Assembly (NCBI GenBank): GCA_031399165.1
Contig: JANNOO010000060.1
Span: 1-64,000 of the forward strand
Length of the DNA: 64,000 nt
Direction of reading: 5' to 3'
Source of the DNA: JAKFWI01 sp031399165
GTDB lineage: Bacteria > Pseudomonadota > Alphaproteobacteria > Caulobacterales > Aquidulcibacteraceae
Position numbers and translations under genes: made by a program. The notes below the pieces were generated by a model. The model was not told the DNA's origin. It saw only the letters and a program-made list of their open reading frames with translations, and ran no database searches. Below are positions 1 through 8,537 of this stretch, piece after piece (position 1 is the stretch's first letter; each line of letters opens with the position of its first letter).

Positions 1-142
1 CAACGTGCTGGCATACAATCTGAAGCGGATGATCGCACTATTTGGCGTCAAGCCGCTGATCCGGGCGATGGCCGCCTGATCTTCAGGCTCGCCCCGACGA
101 CCGTGCCCGACGAACCAGAGCGTTTCCACACAGCCTCGGCCC
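1..142 (+). mobile_element. Right end of an insertion sequence (truncated by window edge)
   Basis: The transposase tail is followed about 40 bases later by gcgtttccacacagcctcgg (119-138). Its reverse complement has the TGTGTGGAAACGC form seen at the termini of many IS1182-like elements. I place the element boundary near 142. The left end is not in the window, so neither the inverted repeat nor a target duplication can be confirmed. Confidence 0.42.
2..79 (+). CDS. Transposase, C-terminal end (partial)
   Basis: The frame open from the window edge encodes 25 residues containing AYNLKRMIALFGV and then a stop. This matches the usual C-terminal end of DDE transposases of the IS1182/IS5 type, where an LaYNLkRm motif forms the last helix. 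Everything upstream lies outside the window, so family and integrity cannot be judged. The call rests on this short motif and on the IS-like terminus that follows it. Confidence 0.6.
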   Translation, partial: NVLAYNLKRMIALFGVKPLIRAMAA

Positions 143-235
143 GATATAGCGTTTCGGTGCAAGCTGACTTCGGCGGACGCGTAGTCTGGCGGGCGACATG
201 TGACGCGATGCGTTAAGCTGGCCACGGACAGACGA

Positions 236-946
236 ATGACCGCACCAACCTACGTTCTGCTTGGGCTCTGCCCCGCTCTTCTGGCCGCGTGCATGGCGGC
301 TCCGCCCGTGGACGGAGCGAGGGGCGCGGCTGGCTTTCCGGCGCCTGATCGGCCGGTTGCGGCGATCGTTTCAAGCCACTCAGGCGAGGAGACCGACCGC
401 GACGCCCAGAAAGAAGCCCAGCAGGTGATGGACTTCCTGCGGATTGGACCTGGCATGACGGTGGCCGACGTCGGCGCTGGTGACGGCTACTTCACCGTTC
501 GGCTGGCGCGCCGCGTTGGGCCCACGGGCCGCGTGATCGCTACCGATGTCCTGCCCGAGCACCTGGAGCGGCTGCGCGCCCGGGTGACGCGCGAGGGGCT
601 AAGCAATGTAGATTTTGTGCTGAGCCGGTATGACGATCCGGCGCTGCCTGCAGGCGCAGTGGACGTGGCGCTGCTGGTGAGAATGTACCACGAGATCGAG
701 CAGCCTTACGCCTTCATGTGGCGGTTGCGCGATGCACTGAAGCAGGACGGCGTGGTCGCCATCTCCGAGCGCGACCGGCGCACCCAAGACCACGGCGCCC
801 CGCCCCGACTGCTCACGTGCGAGATCGAGGCCGTCGGATACAAGGCGCGTGAGCTGCGGGATTTCGGGGCGATCGGATACGTCGCTGTGTTCGCCGCCGA
901 GAGCGCGCGGCCGGAGCCTTCAGAAGTGTCTCCGTGCAAGGCCTGA
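236..946 (+). CDS. Class I SAM-dependent methyltransferase with lipoprotein-type signal
   Basis: A 236-residue protein starting at the ATG at 236. A GTG start at 200 would bury the signal sequence. The N-terminus is a short hydrophobic stretch ending in the lipobox LLAAC, which predicts a periplasmic lipoprotein. The rest is a Rossmann methyltransferase: motif I VADVGAGDGYFT at about residues 84-95, an acidic residue after strand beta-2 (VIATD), and a post-I region. The best family description is the secreted class I methyltransferases of Proteobacteria that are often annotated only as methyltransferase domain protein. Substrate unknown. It sits just behind the IS end. Confidence 0.83.
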   Translation: MTAPTYVLLGLCPALLAACMAAPPVDGARGAAGFPAPDRPVAAIVSSHSGEETDRDAQKEAQQVMDFLRIGPGMTVADVGAGDGYFTVRLARRVGPTGRVIATDVLPEHLERLRARVTREGLSNVDFVLSRYDDPALPAGAVDVALLVRMYHEIEQPYAFMWRLRDALKQDGVVAISERDRRTQDHGAPPRLLTCEIEAVGYKARELRDFGAIGYVAVFAAESARPEPSEVSPCKA

Positions 947-996
947 ACGCCAAACGAACCGCCGCGGCGCGCGACCGCGAGTCGATGCCCCTGCCG

Positions 997-1467
997 CTAG
1001 GTCGCGGGTTGACCCGCAGCGACGATCAGCGTGATGGCGTGAACAACAGCGATGCCGACGTTGGAGAGCACAACGGGGTTGCGGATGCCAACTAACGGAA
1101 CGGTCAAAAGCTTGTAGACAATCTGCGCGCCAAGGAGCGCCTGAACCCACGCCACGACGTTCTGGTCGAGTAGATGAAGGACGAGGAGTAGAACGCTCGC
1201 CAACAATATCGTTGCGTAGATCGCGGCGAGAATTCTGCGGGCCGCCGTATCGGCGCCCCAAGCATGCTCCGCCGCCCGGCCATTCGCAGCGAGAGCCCCC
1301 AGCACCGGAAGAAGCACCAGGATATTAAGAGAAAGAGAGACCAGAAACATAAACGCAACCCGAATGCGGCGTTCGATACGGACGTTGCGTCCCGCTGGAT
1401 CAAGAAACGGCGCGTCCTGGCTGATGCGGCGAAACGCTTCAACGCAGCTTGGCGATCGCCAGGCCAT
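997..1467 (-). CDS. Small membrane protein of unknown function
   Basis: A 156-residue protein with a short charged N-terminus followed by about four hydrophobic segments: VAFMFLVSLSLNILVLLPVL, ILAAIYATILLASVLLLVL, a segment around VQALLGAQIVYKLL, and a C-terminal VVHAITLIVAA. I do not recognise the family. Its start overlaps the end of the preceding minus-strand gene by 29 bases, suggesting co-transcription. An internal ATG at residue 39 would give a shorter version that loses only the soluble N-terminus. Coding status is supported by the clean membrane topology, not by homology. Confidence 0.55.
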   Translation of the reverse strand: MAWRSPSCVEAFRRISQDAPFLDPAGRNVRIERRIRVAFMFLVSLSLNILVLLPVLGALAANGRAAEHAWGADTAARRILAAIYATILLASVLLLVLHLLDQNVVAWVQALLGAQIVYKLLTVPLVGIRNPVVLSNVGIAVVHAITLIVAAGQPAT

Positions 1468-1618
1468 CGACCTTCGCCCGGTCCTTGATCGATTCCTCGC
1501 TGCGCGTCAGCGCTTTGGAGATCGCCTTGAGCGACATGCCTTTGCGGGCGAGCTGGTGTAGCTTTTGAATCTCATCGCTCGTCCAGGCCTGCCGGTGACG
1601 CTCAAATTTTTCCGTCAT
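1439..1618 (-). CDS. Small Myb/SANT-like helix-turn-helix protein
   Basis: A 59-residue protein starting at the ATG at 1618. Residues 10-40 (AWTSDEIQKL, then ARKGMSLKAISKAL, TRSEESIK) have the shape of a SANT/Myb-like trihelical DNA-binding unit: an early Trp, two helices, and a recognition helix. Tiny proteins of this kind occur in many alphaproteobacteria, usually without assigned function. A longer reading of the frame upstream to 1699 is rejected because the added residues are Gly/Arg-rich and unlike the domain. It probably shares a transcript with the membrane protein that overlaps its 3' end. Confidence 0.6.
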   Translation of the reverse strand: MTEKFERHRQAWTSDEIQKLHQLARKGMSLKAISKALTRSEESIKDRAKVDGLAIAKLR

Positions 1619-1795
1619 GCGGCCAGCATAGGCTGTCCGCGTTCTGATGCACAGCGCGTCGCCGCCACCTCCTCGCGCCGCGCGCAAGCCGATACCCAAA
1701 CGTCCGGCTAAAATGAGTAAGGTGGGGGCCTACCCTTGTCCGTAAGGAAACCAATCCTCTAGGGTGCAGTCTCCGCGCGCAAACCGAAAGCAAGC

Positions 1796-2995
1796 ATGGA
1801 CGACAAATACGCCATCATCACGATGTTCGTCAGCGTCATCGTTTTGGCGTTCCTGCTTGGCGCTCTTGCGCGCCGCATCGGCCTGCCCACCATCGTCGGC
1901 TTCCTCTGCGCCGGCGTCGTCGTGGGCCCCTATACGCCCGGCTACGTAGGCGACGCCCAGATCGCCGAGCAATTTGCTGAGATCGGCATCATTCTGCTGA
2001 TGTTCGGCGTTGGCCTGAAATTCTCGATCCAGGACCTTTGGGCGGTGCGCGGCGTGGCGCTACCCGGCGCGCTTGGTCAGATGGCGACCGCCACAGGACT
2101 GGGCATGGCGCTTGGTCTGACTCTGGGCCTTGATGCGGCGGAAAGTTTCGTACTTGGCTTCTCGCTTTCAGTCGCCAGCACCGTTGTTCTGCTGCGAACG
2201 CTCGAAGACAGGAAAATCCTTGAGACTGAGAACGGCCGCATCTGCGTCGGCTGGCTGGTGATTGAGGATGTCGCGATCGTGCTAGGGATCGTACTGCTAC
2301 CGGCTATCGTTGGCGCTCTTTCTGGCGGCGTTGCTGAGCCCGGGCCGCTGGCGCTTACTTTCGGCTTGGCGATCGGCAAGATCGCGCTGTTCACCGCGCT
2401 TATGCTGATTGTCGGTACGCGATTTTTTCCCTGGATGATCGTGCAGGTCGCGCATCTGAAATCCCCGGAGCTGATGAGCCTCGGCACGCTTGCGCTGGCG
2501 CTGGGCGTCGCATTCGCCGCCTATTTCATCTTCGACGCCAGCTTCGCGCTCGGCGCCTTCCTCGCCGGGATGGCGCTCAAGGGCACCAAATTCACCCACA
2601 AGGTCGCCGAGGACTCGTTGCCGCTGCGCGATACGTTCGCGGTTCTGTTCTTCGTCGCGGTGGGGATGTTGTTCGACCCCTCTACTCTGGTGCGCGAGCC
2701 GCTGGCCGTGACCGGAATTGTGGCCATCATCGTGCTCGGCAAGGGTCTCGCGGCGCTGGCCATCACCTCGCTGTTTAAGTTGCGCTTTGATTCAGGGCTT
2801 ATGGTCGCCGCCAGCCTGGCGCAGATCGGCGAGTTTTCCTTCGTGCTGGCCGGACTTGGAAAGCAGCTTGGGATCGTCTCGCAGGACACCTACAATCTGA
2901 TAATGGCTGGCGCGCTGGTTTCGATCGCGATTAACCCGTTCCTGTTCCAACTCGGGGAATGGACGGTGCGCAAACGCGCCGCGCCCGCAACATGA
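1796..2995 (+). CDS. Cation:proton antiporter, CPA2 family, membrane domain only
   Basis: A 399-residue integral membrane protein with about 12 hydrophobic segments spanning the whole chain. It has the Na_H_Exchanger features of the KefB/YbaL branch: ARRIGLPTIVGFLCAGVVVG near the N-terminus, GIILLMFGVGLKFS, and the ED pair in VIEDVAIVLG at about residue 153. Unlike most KefB/KefC/YbaL proteins (550-650 residues) it ends after the last membrane segment and has no RCK/TrkA-N domain. Its stop overlaps the next antiporter's ATG by four bases (ATGA), so the two are translationally coupled and may form a heteromeric or jointly regulated system. Confidence 0.9.
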   Translation: MDDKYAIITMFVSVIVLAFLLGALARRIGLPTIVGFLCAGVVVGPYTPGYVGDAQIAEQFAEIGIILLMFGVGLKFSIQDLWAVRGVALPGALGQMATATGLGMALGLTLGLDAAESFVLGFSLSVASTVVLLRTLEDRKILETENGRICVGWLVIEDVAIVLGIVLLPAIVGALSGGVAEPGPLALTFGLAIGKIALFTALMLIVGTRFFPWMIVQVAHLKSPELMSLGTLALALGVAFAAYFIFDASFALGAFLAGMALKGTKFTHKVAEDSLPLRDTFAVLFFVAVGMLFDPSTLVREPLAVTGIVAIIVLGKGLAALAITSLFKLRFDSGLMVAASLAQIGEFSFVLAGLGKQLGIVSQDTYNLIMAGALVSIAINPFLFQLGEWTVRKRAAPAT

Positions 2996-4830
2996 GTGAG
3001 CCTGCCGCCCTCCAACCCGCGGTGTTCAAGGAAGCCCTGATCGTCCTTGGCGCGACGGCGGCGGTGATCCCTGTTTTTCACCGCCTGCGGCTGAGCCCGG
3101 TTATCGGCTTCATGCTGACCGGCATGATCCTGGGCCCGTTCGGTCTCGGGGCCTTGACCGGCGAAATGCCCTGGCTCGGCCACATCACCATTTCCAACCG
3201 CGACGCGATCGAACCCGTGGCGCAATGGGGCGTGGTCCTGCTGCTGTTCATGATCGGCCTGGAGCTCTCGTTCGAGCGCTTGAAGTTGATGAGCCGGCTG
3301 GTGTTTGGGTTGGGGACGCTACAGCTCACCTTGTGCATGGCGGCCATCGCCGCGATCCTGATGGCGATCGGCGTCGAACCCGTCCCGGCGCTTTTGATCG
3401 GCGTCGCGCTCGCGCAATCTTCCACCGCCGTACTTATCCAGGTGTTGGCAGAGGAGAAAAAGCTGACCGCGCCCGTGGGCCGCGCGAGCTTTTCCGTGCT
3501 GCTGTTCCAGGACATTTCCGTTGCGCCGATCCTGTTCGGCGTCGCCGTGCTCACCGCCAGCGGCACTGGGGACGCACTGATCGGCGCGTTCGGGTTGGCT
3601 ACGGTCGCCGCGGCGCTGGCGCTGGTAGCGATCATTGCTGTGGGCCGCCTCGCCGTGCGTCCGCTTTTCCGTTCCGTAGCACGCACGCAAAGCCCTGAGC
3701 TGTTTCTCGCCGCGTGTATGCTGATTATCATCGCCGCCGCGCTGGCCGCCTCCGGCGCCGGGCTTTCAGCCGCCACCGGCGCACTGGTGGCTGGCATCCT
3801 GCTCGCCGAGACCGAGTACCGCCGGCAGATCGAAGTTCTCATCGAGCCGTTCAAAGGCCTGTTCCTCGGCGTGTTCCTGATATCCGCCGGGATGTCGATT
3901 GATCTGCGTGTGGCTACGGCGCAGCCACTGCTGGTGTTCGGCGGCGCGTTCGGCCTGATCGCGGTGAAGGCGGCGATCATCTACGCGTTGGCGCGGGTCT
4001 TCAAACTGCAACAGGCAACCGCGCTCGGCGCGGCGCTGATGCTGGCGCCGGGCGGCGAATTCGCTTTCGTTATTCTCGGCGCGGCGGCAGGGCTGGTCGG
4101 CGCATCTGAAATCGAGACAGCGCTGATCATCGCCGCGATAACGATGATCACCATTCCCTTACTGTCCAAGCTCAGCGACCGGCTGGGCAAAAGCCTCAAA
4201 CCAGACCGCGCGATCTCGGCGGACTTGCAGCTGCCCGATGATCAAGAATCCCAGCCGCGCGCGGTGATCGCCGGGTACGGACGCGTCGGCAAGGTCGTCG
4301 CGTCCATGCTGGAAGAGCACAATATGCCGTATATCGCGCTAGACACCGACCCGGATGTCGTCGCCGCCGCCCGGCGCGCCGGCAAGCCGGTCTATTTCGG
4401 AGACGCGGCCAATCCGATGATGCTTGAGCGCAGTGGTCTTTCCACCATGCGCGCGCTGATCGCCACTATGGACGCGCCCGAGCGGGTCGAGGCGGTGGTG
4501 GCTAGCGGCCGCAAGGCGCGCGCCGACCTTCTGATCGTGGCCCGCGCCCGTGATGCGCGCCACGCAGCCCGGCTCTACAAACTCGGCGCCAGCGACGTGG
4601 CGCCGGAAACCATCGAAGCGAGCCTGCAACTCAGCGAGACCGTGCTGGTCGATCTTGGCGTGCCTATGGGGCCGGTGATCGCGTCCATCCACGACAAGCG
4701 CGCTCAATTCCGCGCTGAAGTGCAAAAGCTGGCGCCGGAGATGGATATCCCGGTGCGCTCGCGCCAGCGTTTGCGCGAAAGGCTTGGCAAGGGCGCGCGC
4801 GAGCAGGAAGCGGCCGACCGGGGCGAATAG
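2992..4830 (+). CDS. Cation:proton antiporter, KefC-like, with C-terminal RCK_N domain
   Basis: A 612-residue protein using the ATG at 2992 that overlaps the previous stop. Residues 1-400 form a second CPA2 membrane domain (LSPVIGFMLTGMILGPFG; VVLLLFMIGLELS; LLFQDISVAPILFG with the paired acidic/polar site). Residues from about 418 to 535 form an RCK_N/TrkA-N Rossmann domain with the nucleotide motif IAGYGRVGKVVASML and the ALDTDPD acidic strand end, so activity is likely gated by NAD(H) or a similar ligand. KefC homologues exchange K+ or Na+ for H+. Ion specificity cannot be read here. Confidence 0.92.
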   Translation: MSEPAALQPAVFKEALIVLGATAAVIPVFHRLRLSPVIGFMLTGMILGPFGLGALTGEMPWLGHITISNRDAIEPVAQWGVVLLLFMIGLELSFERLKLMSRLVFGLGTLQLTLCMAAIAAILMAIGVEPVPALLIGVALAQSSTAVLIQVLAEEKKLTAPVGRASFSVLLFQDISVAPILFGVAVLTASGTGDALIGAFGLATVAAALALVAIIAVGRLAVRPLFRSVARTQSPELFLAACMLIIIAAALAASGAGLSAATGALVAGILLAETEYRRQIEVLIEPFKGLFLGVFLISAGMSIDLRVATAQPLLVFGGAFGLIAVKAAIIYALARVFKLQQATALGAALMLAPGGEFAFVILGAAAGLVGASEIETALIIAAITMITIPLLSKLSDRLGKSLKPDRAISADLQLPDDQESQPRAVIAGYGRVGKVVASMLEEHNMPYIALDTDPDVVAAARRAGKPVYFGDAANPMMLERSGLSTMRALIATMDAPERVEAVVASGRKARADLLIVARARDARHAARLYKLGASDVAPETIEASLQLSETVLVDLGVPMGPVIASIHDKRAQFRAEVQKLAPEMDIPVRSRQRLRERLGKGAREQEAADRGE

Positions 4831-6024
4831 CTAGCGCTTCATCACCTTGCCGAGGCGTTCGACCAAGATGTCGATCTTCTGCTCGGTGAGCCCACACAGA
4901 TTGGCGCGCCCGTTATCGAGCATGTAGACGCCGTGCGCGCTGCGCAATTCCAGCACCTGTTCAAGGCTGAGCGGCAGCATGGAGAACATGCCGCGCTGGT
5001 TGCGTACGCTTTCCAGCGGCAGGTTCGCGGCGGCGGCGCGATCGGCCAGCGTGTTGCGCAGCCCGTTTATCCGCTTGCGCATCGCCTCCAGCTCGCCCTC
5101 CCAACTGCGCCGAAAGCCTTCATCGGTCAGTATAGTCCGCACGATCGCCGCGCCGTGATCGGGCGGCATGGAATACGTCACGCGCGCCGCCACCAAGACG
5201 TTGGAAAGCGTGCGCGCGGCGTCCGTCTCGTTTGCAGCAAGGAAAAACAGCGCGCCGGTGCGTTCGCGATAAAGACCAAACGTCTTGGATTCGGAAACGG
5301 CGAAGATCGCCTCGGGTACAGCCTCCGCGATCACCCGCAGGCCCGCCACGTCCTCTTCGAACCCATTGCCCAGGCCCTGATAGGCAAGATCAAGGAACGG
5401 GATGAGGCCACGTTGGACCATGATCTCGGCCAGCGCGCGCCATTGGGCGATGTCGGGATCTGCACCCGTCGGGTTGTGGCAGCTTGCATGCAGAAGCACG
5501 ACCTCGCCCGCCTCGGCTTTCGACAGCGCTTCGGCCATCGCCTCGAATTGCAGGGTTTGCGTGGCCTGATCGAAATAATCGAACCATTTCACCGACAGGC
5601 CGGCGGCGTTCATGATCGGGGCATGGATCGGCCAGGTTGGTTTGCCGAGCCAGATTGTCGAAGCGTCGGCCCGCTTGAGCAGATCGGCGCCGAGGCGCAG
5701 CGCCGCTACGCCGCCCGTGGCCTGTAGACCCGTCAGCCGCGCACCCAGGCTGGCCGACAGCGCAGCGCCGAACACCAATTCGCGCACGCCTGTCGTAAAT
5801 GCCGCGTCGCCGACACTGGCGACATAGGCCTTGCTGGTCTGCTCTTCGTGCAGCTTTTTTTCGGCTTTTTTCACCGCCTGCATCACGGGCGTGCGGCCAT
5901 GTTCGTCAAGATAGACGCCCACGCCGAAATCCAGCTTGTCCGCACGCTTGTCCGCCCGGAGCATGTCAATCAACGAAAGAACAGGGTCCGGCGGTTCGGC
6001 CTTGAGATGTTCGAACATGGCCAT
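4831..6024 (-). CDS. Aromatic/aspartate aminotransferase (class I, subgroup Ialpha)
   Basis: A 397-residue PLP enzyme of the AspC/TyrB subgroup, the family's usual length. Visible hallmarks are HASCHNPTGADP (N-P-T-G cofactor and substrate site), DLAYQGLG (Asp and Tyr contacting PLP), and SESKTFGLYRERTG with the Schiff-base lysine. It probably moves amino groups between aromatic amino acids or aspartate and 2-oxoglutarate. It begins four bases after the ammonia-lyase gene ends, so the two form an operon. That context favours aromatic amino acid catabolism over general aspartate metabolism. It abuts the convergent antiporter gene without any gap. Confidence 0.9.
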   Translation of the reverse strand: MAMFEHLKAEPPDPVLSLIDMLRADKRADKLDFGVGVYLDEHGRTPVMQAVKKAEKKLHEEQTSKAYVASVGDAAFTTGVRELVFGAALSASLGARLTGLQATGGVAALRLGADLLKRADASTIWLGKPTWPIHAPIMNAAGLSVKWFDYFDQATQTLQFEAMAEALSKAEAGEVVLLHASCHNPTGADPDIAQWRALAEIMVQRGLIPFLDLAYQGLGNGFEEDVAGLRVIAEAVPEAIFAVSESKTFGLYRERTGALFFLAANETDAARTLSNVLVAARVTYSMPPDHGAAIVRTILTDEGFRRSWEGELEAMRKRINGLRNTLADRAAAANLPLESVRNQRGMFSMLPLSLEQVLELRSAHGVYMLDNGRANLCGLTEQKIDILVERLGKVMKR

Positions 6025-6027
6025 CGC

Positions 6028-7668
6028 TTAACCCAGTCTGTCGAAGGCGTCCCGCGTCTTCTGGATGGTCTTTAGCAATGTTCCGTCCCGCACCGCGGCA
6101 AGAATGCCCTCGACCTTGGGCTGAATAAAACCTTCCGTGTCATTGTAATGGAGTGGCCGCTTGCCGTCTGGCGCGCCCGCCCCCGCCGCTTTGCGCGCAG
6201 CCAGGTAAAGCGATTTGGTCCCCGGCGACAGCACGCCGGTGGCGTCATAGGTGTTGTCGACGAGCTTGGCGCGCAACTCCACCGCTTGAACGCAGAACAC
6301 CAGCGCGTTGGCGAGGTAGTGCTCGCAGAGCTCGACTTGATCGCGCGCCAGGTTGGCCGCATTCATCGCCTGACTGTTGATGTTCTGGTTATACTGCTCG
6401 GCATGCGTGGGGTAGAGGTCGGTCATGCTGCGGCCGTAGAAGTGAACCAGCGGCGCGATGCCGTTGCACGCAATCTGCAGCGATTTCAGGCCGACAAACA
6501 GGCCGTTCTCCGTATTGCCGACCAGCGACGGCGACAGGCCGTAACTGAATTCGGGCGTCACCAGCAGCGCGATCTGCACGTCGATATGCTTGATCAGCAT
6601 CGCGAGCTGATAGCGCTGATTGTCCATCGCCACGCCGGTGTACTGCGCAAGAAAGTTGCCGGTGTGGAACACCTCTCCGGTATCGGGATCGATCAACGGA
6701 TTGTCGTTGGCGGAATTGGCTTCCACTTCGATCTGACGCCCTGCGAGCGCGAGCCCGTCCGCGATCGGACCCATATATTGTGGCAGGCAGCGCAGCGCGT
6801 AGCGATCCTGCACCAGCTTGCCCTCGCGGTGTCCGCGCTTGCCGGCGGCTTCGTCGCGGATCAGCTTAGAGCCCTCAATCAGCTTCATCATTTCAGCAGC
6901 AATCCATATCTGCCCAGGATGCGGCTTCAGCTTCTGGATTTCTGGATGGAACGATTGGCTTGTCGCCAGCAGCGCCTGCGCCACCAGCGCATGCACGCCC
7001 AGGCTCAACGCCAGGACATCACCGGCGCGCGCCACGGCGTTGGCGGCTATGCCGGTGCTGGCGGCGGTGCCGTTGGAAAGCGACAGACCTTCCTTGGCCT
7101 CCGGCGTCAACGGTTTCAGGCCGAGTTGCGCAAGCGCCGTGTGCGAGTCGACCTCTTTGCCGTCGATGTCGCATTTCCAGGCCGGATCGAAGCCCAGGAT
7201 CGTGGCGCCAATATACGATAGCGGCTGAAGGTCGCCAGAGGCGCCAATCGAACCGCGCTGATAAGCGTGCGGCGAGACGCCGGCGTTAAGAAACGTGACC
7301 AGCCGCTCGATCACCTCAAGTCGGATCGCCGACACACCTTTGAGCAGCGTATTGGCCCTTAGCAGCATCGCAGCGCGAATGTCGGGGACCGGTATGCGCG
7401 GCCCGGTGGCGACCTTGTGGTGCCACATCGCCACGGTCTGCAGTTCGTTGATCCGATCGGCCGGAACGTAGTGGTTTGCCATGCCACCATAGAGCGTGGT
7501 CACGCCGTAAATTTGCTGGCCATCCTGGATCGCCTCAAACATGCGATCGCGCGAGGCGTGCACGCGCCCGATGACTTTCGAGTCTTTTGTGATTTCGACT
7601 TTTTCGCCCCTGGAGACGGCGGCTATGTCTGCGATGGTCAGCCCATCGCCCTTGATCGTGACGGTCAT
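6028..7668 (-). CDS. Aromatic amino acid ammonia-lyase (cyanobacterial-PAL-like, probable tyrosine/phenylalanine lyase)
   Basis: A 546-residue MIO-dependent lyase. The start is the ATG at 7668 preceded by a strong ribosome site (agggagaagggcga). A longer frame from 7716 adds 16 unlikely residues. The MIO tripeptide Ala-Ser-Gly lies in GSIGASGDLQPLSYIG at about residues 148-163. Throughout its length it follows the Anabaena PAL pattern (KPHPGQIW, QDRYALRCLPQY, NQNINSQ), not that of histidase. The selectivity pair after ELQTVAMW is His-His, where AvPAL has Phe-Leu and bacterial tyrosine lyases have His-Leu, so tyrosine or mixed activity is likely. Histidine cannot be excluded. It is the first gene of an operon with the aminotransferase. 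Confidence 0.9.
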   Translation of the reverse strand: MTVTIKGDGLTIADIAAVSRGEKVEITKDSKVIGRVHASRDRMFEAIQDGQQIYGVTTLYGGMANHYVPADRINELQTVAMWHHKVATGPRIPVPDIRAAMLLRANTLLKGVSAIRLEVIERLVTFLNAGVSPHAYQRGSIGASGDLQPLSYIGATILGFDPAWKCDIDGKEVDSHTALAQLGLKPLTPEAKEGLSLSNGTAASTGIAANAVARAGDVLALSLGVHALVAQALLATSQSFHPEIQKLKPHPGQIWIAAEMMKLIEGSKLIRDEAAGKRGHREGKLVQDRYALRCLPQYMGPIADGLALAGRQIEVEANSANDNPLIDPDTGEVFHTGNFLAQYTGVAMDNQRYQLAMLIKHIDVQIALLVTPEFSYGLSPSLVGNTENGLFVGLKSLQIACNGIAPLVHFYGRSMTDLYPTHAEQYNQNINSQAMNAANLARDQVELCEHYLANALVFCVQAVELRAKLVDNTYDATGVLSPGTKSLYLAARKAAGAGAPDGKRPLHYNDTEGFIQPKVEGILAAVRDGTLLKTIQKTRDAFDRLG

Positions 7669-7771
7669 TCGCCCTTCTCCCTTTTTTTCCTGAGGGGCGG
7701 TTGTTACTACCATCACCCGGTCATTTCCCGTCTGATATGGACATTTGTGACAGGTCTAGGTCATTTTCTCG

Positions 7772-8008
7772 GTGATAGGCTGTTATCTCCTGGCCGGCGC
7801 TTTTGACTTTCTTCTCAAGGTTGTAGCCGAGGATCTGGACGCCTACGCCGAATTCGCGGTCAAAAAGCTGCTGCGCCTTCCCGGCGTCACCGACATCCGG
7901 TCCAGTTTCGTCATGGAAGCCGTCAAGGATTCCACGGAATTGCCGCTCGACCACCTAGGGCCGAAGGGGCCGGCCCCCCTGCGACCGGCCCGCCGCCGCC
8001 GCCGCTGA
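7772..8008 (+). pseudogene. Remnant of an Lrp/AsnC-family regulator (ligand-binding half only)
   Basis: The frame encodes GCYLLAGAFDFLLKVV, EDLDAY, LLRLPGVTDIRSSF and VMEAVKDSTELPL. This is the canonical second half of the Lrp/AsnC ligand-binding (RAM) domain. The N-terminal winged helix and the first strand and helix of the RAM fold are absent, and an in-frame TAG at 7757 closes the frame just upstream. No matching sequence exists in any frame between here and the lyase gene. The GTG at 7772 could start a 78-residue product, but it would not fold as a complete domain. The arrangement looks like a deletion that removed the 5' half of a regulator once divergent from the aromatic amino acid operon. 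Confidence 0.72.
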
Positions 8009-8147
8009 ACGCGTCCCTAAACCTTGACGGCCCGCCCGCCCGGCGCCTATAAGCCCGGCTTTCTCGCCTGCGCCCCCTCCTTTGCTGAAAGAGGGCGCGG
8101 GCGGCTTATCTTTTTGCGCCCTGAGACAAAGTCGAGGCTTGTTTGCC

Positions 8148-8522
8148 ATGTTCGCGGTCATAAAAACCGGCGGAAAACAATACCGTGTCGCCACCGACGA
8201 CGTGATCGTCGTTGAAAAGCTGGCAGGCGAAAAGGGCGATACCGTAACGCTCGGCGAAGCCTTGATGCTGGTTGACGGCTCGGACGTAAAGTTCGGCGGC
8301 ACCGGGATCGTCTCTGGCGAGATCGTTGAGCAGCGCAAGGGCGAGAAGGTAGTGATCTTCAAGAAGACCCGTCGTTCCACCTACCGCCGCAAGAACGGCC
8401 ATCGCCAGCACGAGAGCGTGATCCGCATCACCAGCCTGTCTGGCGAAACCAAGGCGGCCAAGAAGGCCCCCGCCCGTAAAACGAAAGCCGCCGAGGGCGA
8501 CGCCCCGGCAGCCGAAGCATAA
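8148..8522 (+). CDS. rplU: 50S ribosomal protein L21
   Basis: A 124-residue protein starting MFAVIKTGGKQYRV at the ATG at 8148, the classic L21 N-terminus. The in-frame extension back to 8082 is rejected. The central FKKTRRSTYRRKNGHRQ is the 23S rRNA-binding signature. About 24 C-terminal residues form an Ala/Lys-rich tail (KAAKKAPARKTKAAEG), an extension common in alphaproteobacterial L21. It lies 15 bases upstream of rpmA, as in nearly all bacteria, and further upstream of obgE. Confidence 0.97.
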   Translation: MFAVIKTGGKQYRVATDDVIVVEKLAGEKGDTVTLGEALMLVDGSDVKFGGTGIVSGEIVEQRKGEKVVIFKKTRRSTYRRKNGHRQHESVIRITSLSGETKAAKKAPARKTKAAEGDAPAAEA

Positions 8523-8537
8523 AAAAGGTTCACCGAG

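Noticed and set aside
7721..7954. A 77-codon minus-strand frame over the Lrp remnant
   Set aside because: The plus strand matches the Lrp/AsnC domain residue by residue, while the minus frame matches nothing. It would also sit in the lyase promoter region.
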